DNA from: UBA8437 sp003445035
GTDB lineage: Bacteria > Planctomycetota > Planctomycetia > Planctomycetales > Planctomycetaceae
Length of the DNA: 15,719 nt
Reading direction: 5' to 3'
Assembly: GCA_937901285.1 (NCBI GenBank)
Contig: CALCHI010000119.1
Span: forward strand, 1-15,719
Position 1 is the first letter of the stretch. Each line of letters opens with the position of its first letter. The position numbers were made by a program, and so were the translations under genes. This document shows positions 1-6,464 of this stretch, piece by piece. The notes under the pieces are model-generated. The model did no database searches and had not been told where the DNA came from. It saw only the letters and a list, made by a program, of their open reading frames with translations.

Positions 1-10
1 AAGCCAACCC

Positions 11-1084
11 TCAGCCCTTCTTCTTTGCCGCCGGCTTCTTGTCTTCGGGCTTCTTCTTCTCGGGCTTGGGCTTCGGAGCCTTCAGTTCCCAGGTCACCAG
101 CCGGTGATGTCCGACGGCGTAGACCGTGTCGTGCGGCTCGTTGACAACGAACTGGTGCACGTGCATGGGAGCCTTCTCCTGCTTGATCAGCTTCCCGCTC
201 TTGGTGTCGTAAACCGAGATGAAGCCGTTGTGATCTCCGCCGGCAACGATGAACCACGCGCCGTCAGGCGAAAACACGATCTGCTCGACCAGGCCCTTGA
301 ACTTGCCGTCCTCGAGCTGGTGCAGCTTCTTGCCGGCCTGCCACTCGAAGACCTCGATCCGCGAGGGACCGCCCAGGTGATCGATGTTGCCGATCTTGCC
401 GATGCCGCCGACGGCCAGCAGCTTGCCGTCGTGGCTGAACGAGACACTGCGGATACCGCCGATCGAGTGCCGTCGCTGGCGAGGATCCCAGGTGTACATC
501 ACCGGGGACTCGAGCGTCTTCAGCTTCTTGCCGGTCGCCACGTCCCACACCACAATGTGACCCACCTTGTCGGCGGTCGCCAGCCACTTGCCGTCATACG
601 AGAAGGAGACGGCGTAGAGCATCGAGGGGTAGTTGTTCGGCGTCATCGGCTTGTGCTCTTTGAGCGTCGCCTTCAGCTTGCCGGTGGCCACATCCCAGAC
701 CTTGACGTCCATATCGTCCGACACGCTGGCAACCAGCTTGCCATCCGGACTGGCGGCCACACGGCGGATCCGTTTCTTGTGAGCATCGGCGACGATCCGG
801 ATCTGCTTGCGGGTCTCGGCGTCCCACCACACCAGCCGGCGGTCGTAGCTGCCGCTGACGACCGTCTTGCCGGCCAGGGCCACCGTGGTCACGTAACTGC
901 GATGTCCCTCGCCTTCGAACACCTTCGACTCGGGCTTTTCGGCACCGAAGTCGTACTCGTAAACCTTGAAGTCGGAACTGCCGTAGTAGATCCGGTCGGA
1001 CTCGGGAACCCGGTCAATGCCAAAGGCGATGCCCTTGGACCCGACGTTCTTGGCGAGTTTCAGCTGCTTGGGATCGGCGGCCAT
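11..1084 (-). CDS. WD40-repeat beta-propeller protein
   Basis: This 357-residue protein consists almost entirely of WD40 repeats. Units ending in VWWD, VWDVATGKL, VWDVATGKKL, VFEWQAGKKL and VYDTKSGKL, preceded by SPDGKLVAS-type strands, can be counted as about six or seven blades. Such propellers are protein-binding scaffolds; no enzyme motif is seen. The C-terminal ~23 residues are a Lys/Pro/Glu-rich, probably disordered tail ending in KKKG. I chose the ATG at 1084 because translation reads directly into the first strand (MAADPKQLK). A longer frame reaches back to 1171 but overlaps the upstream gene and adds low-complexity sequence. No signal peptide is visible, so it is probably cytoplasmic, unlike its exported operon partners. 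It lies 52 bases downstream of the DUF1501 gene, same strand, and is probably the last or a late gene of that operon. The family is certain; the function is unknown. Confidence 0.9.
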   Translation of the reverse strand: MAADPKQLKLAKNVGSKGIAFGIDRVPESDRIYYGSSDFKVYEYDFGAEKPESKVFEGEGHRSYVTTVALAGKTVVSGSYDRRLVWWDAETRKQIRIVADAHKKRIRRVAASPDGKLVASVSDDMDVKVWDVATGKLKATLKEHKPMTPNNYPSMLYAVSFSYDGKWLATADKVGHIVVWDVATGKKLKTLESPVMYTWDPRQRRHSIGGIRSVSFSHDGKLLAVGGIGKIGNIDHLGGPSRIEVFEWQAGKKLHQLEDGKFKGLVEQIVFSPDGAWFIVAGGDHNGFISVYDTKSGKLIKQEKAPMHVHQFVVNEPHDTVYAVGHHRLVTWELKAPKPKPEKKKPEDKKPAAKKKG

Positions 1085-1136
1085 GTCAGACGGCTTTCGG
1101 TTGGAGGAGTGTCGCGTGTCGTGGATCGACCCGGTC

Positions 1137-2453
1137 TCAGGCGAGAACCTCGTCGATCGGCTGCGCTCCAAAATCGGAAATCGGCAGGGGACGGGCGCCG
1201 ATGAAATATTCCTTCTCGTGGTCGATGCCCAGTGCCTTGAAGATGGTGGCGAACAACTGCCCGGCCCCGATCTTGCCCTCGGCCACGGTCTGGCCGTCGG
1301 CGTCGGTCTTGCCGTAGACCGACCCGCCCTTGATGCCGCAGCCCGAGAGGCTGGTGCTCCAGGCGTTGGCGAAATGATCGCGTCCGAGGCTGGGGTTGAT
1401 CTTCGGAGTTCGGCCGAACTCGGCCAGGGTGATCACCAGGGTCTTCTCCAGCAGCCCGCGTTCCTCGAGATCGTCGAGCAGGACCGACATCGAGTGATCA
1501 AGATCGGCACACAGCTCCTGGTGCGTTTCGAAGTTCTGGCCGTGGCTGTCCCACCACGCCCGGGCGACCTTGACGAAGGGAACGCCGGCTTCGATCAGCC
1601 GCCTGGCGACCAGGCACTGCTGGGAGAACTGGGTCGGACCGTACTTCTCCCGCACCGCGGTCGGTTCGTCTTCGATGTTGAACAGCTTCTCGCTGGCCAT
1701 GATTCCGCGGACCCGCTGATAGGCACTGGTATGACTGCCCAGCACGTTGTTGCGGCTCTGGCGGCCCTGGGTGAAACGACGGGCGAGCAAATCGCGGAGG
1801 TCGGCACGTTCCCTGTGATCGATGTCGCTGACCGCCTCGAGACGCCGGATGTTGGGCGGGATCATGCTGTCGGAGAGGAACATCGGAGCGAAACGGGCTC
1901 CGAGGAACCCCGAGGTGCCCTTCCGGCGGCCCTCGGTCGAGGTGTAGAAGCTGACGTAATCGGGCACCTGGCTGTCAGCTCGACCCAGTTCGCGAGCGAT
2001 GATCGCACCCAGGTCGGGATACTGCAGGCCCTGCTCCTTACGTCGCCCGGTCTCCATCAGGGCCGCTCCGCCACCGTGGTCACCGATCCCGGTGCTCAGG
2101 CTGCGAATGATCGCGGTGTCCTGCATCCGTTGAGACATCATCGGCAACAATTCACTGATCTCGACCCCGGGAACGTTTGTCGAGATCGGCATGAACGGGC
2201 CACCGGTCGGACGACCCGGCTTCGGATCCCACGTCTCGAGCTGGCTCGCTCCACCGGCCAACCACAGCAGGATCACGTGCTTCTGCTGCTTCTTGATCTC
2301 GGCGGCGATCGCCGGATTCTTCAGCACGTCCAGCACGGTCATGTCCTGGGCAAATCCCCCCGCAGCAGCTCCGGCAGCCGCCGCACCGAGGAACCCGCGC
2401 CGGCTCACTCCGGCGGACAAGTTGCGAATCGAATCGCTTTTCGAACGCGTCAT
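1137..2453 (-). CDS. DUF1501 family protein, Tat-exported
   Basis: This 438-residue protein belongs to the DUF1501 family, which is greatly expanded in planctomycetes and has an alkaline-phosphatase/sulfatase-like fold. The N-terminus carries a twin-arginine signal (SRRGFLG, Arg18-Arg19) followed by an Ala/Gly-rich hydrophobic stretch, so it is exported folded. Family hallmarks include HVILLWLAGGASQLETWDPKP after the signal, the WDSHGQNF motif, and near the C-terminus AEFGRTPKIN followed by GRDH. His and Asp residues there resemble the metal ligands of alkaline phosphatase-like enzymes, but the reaction is not known. The ATG at 2453 is preferred over an upstream in-frame GTG at 2462 because an AAGGAG ribosome site lies 8 bases before it. 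The DUF1549/DUF1553 gene ends 53 bases upstream and the WD40 gene follows, a typical planctomycete pairing implying a shared operon and probably a shared periplasmic task. Confidence 0.95.
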   Translation of the reverse strand: MTRSKSDSIRNLSAGVSRRGFLGAAAAGAAAGGFAQDMTVLDVLKNPAIAAEIKKQQKHVILLWLAGGASQLETWDPKPGRPTGGPFMPISTNVPGVEISELLPMMSQRMQDTAIIRSLSTGIGDHGGGAALMETGRRKEQGLQYPDLGAIIARELGRADSQVPDYVSFYTSTEGRRKGTSGFLGARFAPMFLSDSMIPPNIRRLEAVSDIDHRERADLRDLLARRFTQGRQSRNNVLGSHTSAYQRVRGIMASEKLFNIEDEPTAVREKYGPTQFSQQCLVARRLIEAGVPFVKVARAWWDSHGQNFETHQELCADLDHSMSVLLDDLEERGLLEKTLVITLAEFGRTPKINPSLGRDHFANAWSTSLSGCGIKGGSVYGKTDADGQTVAEGKIGAGQLFATIFKALGIDHEKEYFIGARPLPISDFGAQPIDEVLA

Positions 2454-2461
2454 TCCAACCA

Positions 2462-2467
2462 CTCCTT
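2462..2467 (-). promoter_or_regulatory. Ribosome binding site of the DUF1501 gene
   Basis: The minus strand reads AAGGAG here, 8 bases before the ATG at 2453. It overlaps the alternative in-frame GTG at 2460-2462, so it decides in favour of the ATG. Confidence 0.75.
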
Positions 2468-2506
2468 ATTGCCCACGGAACGGGGGCCTGGGGGTATCGT
2501 CGGTTA

Positions 2507-4141
2507 TCAGTAGTTGAACCGCAACTCGGGACTTGTCAGCAGCGCCCAGACCATCTGCTGGATCGCCGCCACACGCCCGTCTTTCTTTCTTTTCGTCAAA
2601 AACGCCTCGAACACCGCAATCTCGTCGGCATCCGGTGCCCTGGACAACGTCGATTCGAACGCCCGCGCGATCAACTGGCGGCGATCGGTGATCAACTTCA
2701 GCGACCCGACCAGTCGATCGGCCGAGTCCCTGAGCAGGTTGTTCTGGATCCGGTCGTTGTTGGAGAACAGCAGGGCCTCATCGACGCTGACCTGGAAATT
2801 GTCACTGGGCAACTCGATCTGACCGGCCAGGTCGTTCGACTCGTTCTCCAGGCTCTCCCGGCGTTTGGCCCATGCGGCCGTCGTCGCCTGGGTGGTGATC
2901 TGAGCCGGATTCGACGCCGCCACCAGCAGCGACAGGGAATACTGTCTCGGAGTCAGCAGCCGCACGCTGGCCACCGCGAACGTCTCCGGCGGCGGTGCCT
3001 CACCCTTGCCGCTGAATCGGCTCGAGATCGCGTAGGCGTCGCTGAGCACAATGCCACGGATCAACCGCTTGAGGTCATACCCGTTGGAGGCGAGGTCCCG
3101 GGCGAGCCAGTCGAGCAGTTCGGGGTGCGAGGGGTCGTTGGCCGAATGCATCTGGTCGGGCGGATCGACGATCCCCCGGCCCATCAGCCGCAGCCAGATC
3201 CGATTGACGATCGCCCGAGAGAAGAACCGCCGGTCTTTGGCCCGCAATGCCACCTCGACCAGCTTCTCGCGAGGACTGAACCCGGGAACCTTGGCCGGAG
3301 GGGCCTTGGCGTCCTTCATCTGCCGCTTGACCTCGGCGTCCTCGGCCTTACGCTGCTTGGCCGTTTTCTCGACCTTGGGTTCGGCCACTTCGGTCCCGGT
3401 CAGGAACATGAATCGGGCCTGCTTCTCCTTGCCGGCGGTCGTCTTGAACTTGATCGACCCGCTGTACTTCTCGGCCAACGTGTTCTTCTTGGTCATGTAC
3501 GTGCGAGTGAAGAACGACGCCATGCCGTAGAAGTGATCCTGTTTCCAGTCGTCGACCAGGGGATGATCGTGGCACTTGGCACAACTGACATTGACGCCGA
3601 AGAAGAGCACGCTGGTGTCGACGGTCAGGTCGTCCAGGCTGCCGGCCCGGGCCTTCAGAAACGCCAGCGCCGGCTTCTCGGATGCGTTGCCCTCGCGGCC
3701 CACCATCATCTGGCGAAACAACTCGTCCCACGACCGGTTCTCCCGGGCCGCGGCAAGCAGATACTTGCGGAACTCACCATCGTTCTTCTTCGTGGCCAGC
3801 AACAACAGGTCCAGTTCGTTGCGATGGTGGTAGGCGAAATCCGGACTGGCCAACAGCCGGTCAGCCAACTGGGTCCATCTCAGGGGTGAGGACGATCCGA
3901 CGAACCCTCGCGTCTCGCCCAGAGTCGGAATTCGCCCGGCCAAATCGAGTGTCATTCGACGCACCAGCCCCGCCCGTGAGAGCAACGGAGCCGGCTTCAC
4001 CCCGGCTTCGACCCACCCCGCACGAAGGTAATGATCGACCGCTACGTTGATCGGCTGGTCTGCCGGCAACAGGTCGGCCGCCTGGACCGACACCGGCAGG
4101 TTGATCAACAGGGACCAGGTCAAAAACCAGGTGAATCTCAT
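2507..4141 (-). CDS. DUF1549/DUF1553 domain protein with a CxxCH haem motif
   Basis: The protein has 544 residues counted from the ATG at 4141, which begins a clear signal peptide (MRFTWFLTWSLLINLPVSVQA). A longer open frame to 4279 would bury that signal, so I reject it. The N-terminal half is DUF1549: a helical region with RKYLLAAARENRSWDELFRQMMVGR, then VSCAKCHDHPLVDDWKQ with a single CxxCH motif at residues 187-191. This can bind c-type haem covalently, as the family's 'planctomycete cytochrome' naming suggests. The C-terminal half is DUF1553: NRIWLRLMGRGIV, then DPSHPELLDWLARDL, then GYDLKRLIRGIVLS. The PSCyt1 domain found at the front of many relatives is absent, making this a short family member. 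A charged Lys/Glu-rich linker joins the halves. It is the first gene of the operon with the DUF1501 and WD40 genes. Location is periplasmic by inference; the substrate is unknown. Confidence 0.95.
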   Translation of the reverse strand: MRFTWFLTWSLLINLPVSVQAADLLPADQPINVAVDHYLRAGWVEAGVKPAPLLSRAGLVRRMTLDLAGRIPTLGETRGFVGSSSPLRWTQLADRLLASPDFAYHHRNELDLLLLATKKNDGEFRKYLLAAARENRSWDELFRQMMVGREGNASEKPALAFLKARAGSLDDLTVDTSVLFFGVNVSCAKCHDHPLVDDWKQDHFYGMASFFTRTYMTKKNTLAEKYSGSIKFKTTAGKEKQARFMFLTGTEVAEPKVEKTAKQRKAEDAEVKRQMKDAKAPPAKVPGFSPREKLVEVALRAKDRRFFSRAIVNRIWLRLMGRGIVDPPDQMHSANDPSHPELLDWLARDLASNGYDLKRLIRGIVLSDAYAISSRFSGKGEAPPPETFAVASVRLLTPRQYSLSLLVAASNPAQITTQATTAAWAKRRESLENESNDLAGQIELPSDNFQVSVDEALLFSNNDRIQNNLLRDSADRLVGSLKLITDRRQLIARAFESTLSRAPDADEIAVFEAFLTKRKKDGRVAAIQQMVWALLTSPELRFNY

Positions 4142-4210
4142 GAGAACCGTGGTGGCGAGAGGAACGGGTTGTGAGACGATGCCGGGACGGCACGCCGGTG
4201 GGAACGGCCG

Positions 4211-4229
4211 CAAACCGACCGCTGGTTTG
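4211..4229 (-). promoter_or_regulatory. Inverted repeat downstream of the operon promoter
   Basis: A perfect 6-base inverted repeat, CAAACC then 7 bases then GGTTTG, lies immediately downstream of the -10-like hexamer and covers the predicted transcription start of the DUF1549 operon. It could be a repressor operator or a hairpin at the 5' end of the messenger. Short inverted repeats also arise by chance, so confidence is low. Confidence 0.3.
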
Positions 4230-4232
4230 CCC

Positions 4233-4261
4233 ATTTTACCGCGTGGAGTGACCACCAACAA
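4233..4261 (-). promoter_or_regulatory. Candidate sigma70-type promoter of the DUF1549-DUF1501-WD40 operon
   Basis: On the minus strand TTGTTG (4261-4256) is followed after 17 bases by TAAAAT (4238-4233), a good -10 in an otherwise GC-rich region. Transcription would begin near 4226 and give a leader of about 85 bases before the ATG at 4141. The -35 matches the consensus at only three positions. Confidence 0.4.
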
Positions 4262-4281
4262 CGGCAAGGCCGGCCACACGT

Positions 4282-4319
4282 CGGTCGAAATCGCCCAATT
4301 GACAATCGGCCGATTTTCG
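4282..4319 (-). terminator. Stem-loop with palindrome after the secreted-protein gene
   Basis: Just past the stop codon at 4322 (minus strand) the transcript contains CGAAAATCG, later CGATTTCG, which pair as an 8-base stem with one bulged A. Inside lies the perfect 12-base palindrome AATCGGCCGATT (4304-4315). It is well placed to end the trpC operon, but no run of U follows. It may instead be a processing or regulatory hairpin, or a binding site for a dimeric regulator. Confidence 0.3.
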
Positions 4320-4321
4320 CC

Positions 4322-4906
4322 CTAACGCCGCCGCCGCTCGGCTGGAGGTGCCGGTGGAACCGACGACTGCCGTGCCGGAGCCTTCTTGTCCCATCGCGCA
4401 ACCGACCAGATCGAATGGCTGCCCATCACCCCCTTGGCCACGTCCTCGAAAACCGCCCGCAACTTGGCCGGAGTGATCCGCTGGTTCCGGACCACCCGTT
4501 GCATCAGGAACCGCCGGTTCCGTCGGTCGTAGGCAAAGAACTTCCCGTTCCCCAGCCGATCGTTTTCGGACAGCATTCTCAGCAACGCCGCTGCCGGCAC
4601 CTTGGACGCCTTGGCGGGCATCTCCTCCAGCCACGCCATCACCCAGATCGTGCCGCCGTTCTGGCTGATCACAGCCGACATGGCGAAATCCCACTCCTGG
4701 CCACCCTGTTTGGAGTGGAACTCGAAGTCGTACCGCGACCCCGCCGCCCGCGGCTTGACACCCAGGGATCGCAGCATTCGGCCCAATCCCTCGGAGTCGA
4801 TCGCCCCGGTGCTGGTCGACGTATCGGCCGCATCGGACCAGTCGACCGCCCAGGCGCCCAGCACAAACAGGACTCCCGTCACAGCGATCGTTACGCGAGT
4901 CATCAT
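4322..4906 (-). CDS. Small secreted protein of unknown function
   Basis: I do not recognise a characterised family. The 194-residue product starts with a signal peptide (MMTRVTIAVTGVLFVLGAWA...), so it is exported, perhaps periplasmic. The mature part has alternating beta/helix character: SRYDFEFHSK, then EWDFAMSAVISQNGGTIWVMAWL, then PAAALLRMLSENDRLGNGKFFAYD, RRFLMQRVVRNQRITPAKL and a final helix. This layout recalls the small alpha/beta fold of YbjN-like and type III chaperone-like (CesT) proteins, but that is a resemblance by eye, not a homology result. It ends in a Pro-rich segment and four arginines. AAGGGAG at 4915-4921 lies 8 bases before the ATG at 4906 and favours that start over the adjacent ATG at 4903. 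It follows the Nudix gene by 37 bases and is probably co-transcribed with trpC and the Nudix gene. Confidence 0.8.
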   Translation of the reverse strand: MMTRVTIAVTGVLFVLGAWAVDWSDAADTSTSTGAIDSEGLGRMLRSLGVKPRAAGSRYDFEFHSKQGGQEWDFAMSAVISQNGGTIWVMAWLEEMPAKASKVPAAALLRMLSENDRLGNGKFFAYDRRNRRFLMQRVVRNQRITPAKLRAVFEDVAKGVMGSHSIWSVARWDKKAPARQSSVPPAPPAERRRR

Positions 4907-4943
4907 CGTCCGCACTCCCTTGCCGACGCCGCCGTTGATTCCC

Positions 4944-5567
4944 CTATCCGCTGCCCGTATCCGACTCGCCCAGCAGGTGATCCAGGCAAATCTGCGACCA
5001 TGTCTCGAACGACTCGTGATCGTCGACCAGGTCACCGGGAGCGGCAAATCCTGTTTCGATTATCGACTCTTCACGAGGACGAACTTTGGGCTCATCCAGA
5101 TCGAAGACGTGCACCACGCCAAGGTGCACCTGGCCCACCTCGGTCAAGTCGTCGTTGATCAGCCCCACGCACCGCTCGGTGTACCCGGTCTCCAGGAACA
5201 CCTCCTCAGCGATCTCACGCCGCATCCCTTCCTCGTAAGGGGACCTTCCGGCCTGGGTGTCCTCGGAAGAAATGTGACCGCCGATGCCGATTGACCGTTT
5301 GCTGTGCAGCCGCCCCTCCCCCTGCTCGGTCCCCCGCCGGTAATGGAACACCCGGCCCTCGTGCCGGAACACGCAGTAGGGAATCAACTGTTTCAGGCTC
5401 GGATCCTCTTCCACCGTGTCTCTCGGTCGGAAGCTCATCTGGGCCGGATCGAGCAGTCGCTCGAGGTAGTCATCGATGTCGGGGCAGAACCCCTGGAAGT
5501 GCCCGATCTCGTGGAACAGGCTGGTGGGAACCACCAGGACGTGTTCGACCGGAAAGTCGCTTGTCAT
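4944..5567 (-). CDS. Nudix-family hydrolase with a variant Nudix box
   Basis: The 207-residue protein resembles the MutT-like 'predicted phosphoesterase' group (COG4112 type, by memory). It has an N-terminal EHVLVVPTSLFHEIGHFQGF segment, then QLIPYCVFRHEGRVFHY, then a Nudix box region at residues 97-123. The core RREIAEEV (Glu118, Glu121, Glu122) that normally binds Mg2+ is intact. The canonical G-x5-E spacing is broken: about ten extra residues separate Gly97 from the helix, the expected Glu is Ser109, and the usual Gly after EE is absent. It probably cleaves a nucleoside-diphosphate-linked compound, but the substrate cannot be assigned. No signal peptide is present, so it is cytoplasmic. 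GAGGGAG lies 9 bases before the ATG. It sits 30 bases downstream of trpC and 37 bases upstream of the small secreted protein, all on one strand. Confidence 0.85.
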   Translation of the reverse strand: MTSDFPVEHVLVVPTSLFHEIGHFQGFCPDIDDYLERLLDPAQMSFRPRDTVEEDPSLKQLIPYCVFRHEGRVFHYRRGTEQGEGRLHSKRSIGIGGHISSEDTQAGRSPYEEGMRREIAEEVFLETGYTERCVGLINDDLTEVGQVHLGVVHVFDLDEPKVRPREESIIETGFAAPGDLVDDHESFETWSQICLDHLLGESDTGSG

Positions 5568-5597
5568 CCTCTTTGTCTCCCTCGGTCGCCTCCGGGC

Positions 5598-6389
5598 TCA
5601 ACGCCGCGGCACTCCGACCAGTTCGGTTGTCTTCTCCAGGACCGACTCGGACCGCATCAGGGTCTCGCCGACCAGGATCGCACTCACGCCTCCTTCAGCC
5701 AGGTATTCGACATCCGCTCGACTGCGGATCCCGCTCTCGGCCACCAGCATCGTCGACTCGGGCACGCCCGCCCCGATCCGTAACGTGTGTCCCAGGTCGG
5801 TTTCGAACGTCTTCAGGTCCCGATTGTTGATACCCAGCAATGCGGGGTCGAGATCGAGTGCCCGGTCGAGATTCTCGGGCTCATAGATCTCAAGCAACAC
5901 ATCGAGTCCCAGTTCGTCCGCGGCAAAATACAGTTCCCTCAATTCACAGTCCCCCAGGCACTCGGCGATCAGCAACACCGCATCGGCACCGGCGACCCGG
6001 GCTTCGAGCAACTGGTAACGATCCAAAAGAAAGTCCTTCCGCAGCACCGGCCGGTCCACGTGTTTCCGCACCGACTCCAGGTGCTCGAGCCGCCCCTGGA
6101 AAAACGGCTCGTCAGTCAGGCAACTCAGGCAGGTCGCCCCGGCCTGCTGATACGTCCCGGCCAGTTCGACCGGATCGAAGTCCTCGCGGATCAACCCGGC
6201 CGACGGCGACGCCTTCTTGATCTCGGCGATCAGCGCCACGTCGCGTGCCTCACGGATCGCGTCCACGAACCCTCGCGGCGGTGGAGAATCGGCCAGTCTC
6301 GCCTCGAGTTCAACGGCCGGGCACTGGGCCTGCCGCGAGGCGATCTCCTCTCGCTTCCGCTCGACAATCGTTTCCAGGATGGTCGTCAC
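5598..6389 (-). CDS. trpC: Indole-3-glycerol phosphate synthase
   Basis: TrpC closes and decarboxylates 1-(2-carboxyphenylamino)-1-deoxyribulose 5-phosphate to indole-3-glycerol phosphate, the fourth committed step of tryptophan synthesis, in the cytoplasm. The 263 residues match the usual length of the monofunctional TIM-barrel enzyme. Catalytic and substrate residues are all visible: LIAEIKKASPSAG (Glu56, Lys58), VLRKDF (Lys118, the general acid), LLEIYEP (Glu167), LGINNRDL (Asn188, Arg190) and VAESGI (Glu218, Ser219), then the phosphate-binding ILVGETLM. The start is GTG at 6389; no ATG is available nearby. No Shine-Dalgarno sequence precedes it, and a TATCAT hexamer ends 7 bases upstream, suggesting a leaderless transcript. 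No other trp gene is in the window, so the pathway is dispersed, as is common in planctomycetes. Confidence 0.97.
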   Translation of the reverse strand: MTTILETIVERKREEIASRQAQCPAVELEARLADSPPPRGFVDAIREARDVALIAEIKKASPSAGLIREDFDPVELAGTYQQAGATCLSCLTDEPFFQGRLEHLESVRKHVDRPVLRKDFLLDRYQLLEARVAGADAVLLIAECLGDCELRELYFAADELGLDVLLEIYEPENLDRALDLDPALLGINNRDLKTFETDLGHTLRIGAGVPESTMLVAESGIRSRADVEYLAEGGVSAILVGETLMRSESVLEKTTELVGVPRR

Positions 6390-6396
6390 GCGGCCG

Positions 6397-6402
6397 ATGA
6401 TA
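6397..6402 (-). promoter_or_regulatory. Candidate -10 element for leaderless trpC
   Basis: The minus strand reads TATCAT at 6402-6397, seven bases before the GTG start of trpC, so transcription would begin at or next to the start codon. The -35 position (ATGTCG, 17 bases upstream) is poor. Confidence 0.35.
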
Positions 6403-6450
6403 GCAGCCCGTCTTCACCGCGACATCTTCAGGTCCGGCACCTCAATCCCG

Positions 6451-6456
6451 TACAAT
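6451..6456 (+). promoter_or_regulatory. Candidate -10 element for the leaderless CPBP protease gene
   Basis: TACAAT ends eight bases before the ATG at 6465, so initiation would fall at or just before the start codon. No Shine-Dalgarno sequence lies between. The -35 region is weak. Confidence 0.35.
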
Positions 6457-6464
6457 CTCCCGTC

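Noticed and set aside
104..1204. A 366-codon plus-strand frame
   Set aside because: Complement of the WD40 gene; its periodic repeats mirror the WD40 repeats.
1017..2513. A 498-codon open frame on the plus strand
   Set aside because: It lies antisense to the DUF1501 gene and part of the WD40 gene, and its translation has no recognisable domain. Long antisense frames are expected at this GC content.
5787..6464. Possible 226-residue N-terminal extension of the CPBP protease
   Set aside because: It overlaps trpC antisense and has no membrane or domain features; the ATG at 6465 starts the first membrane helix.
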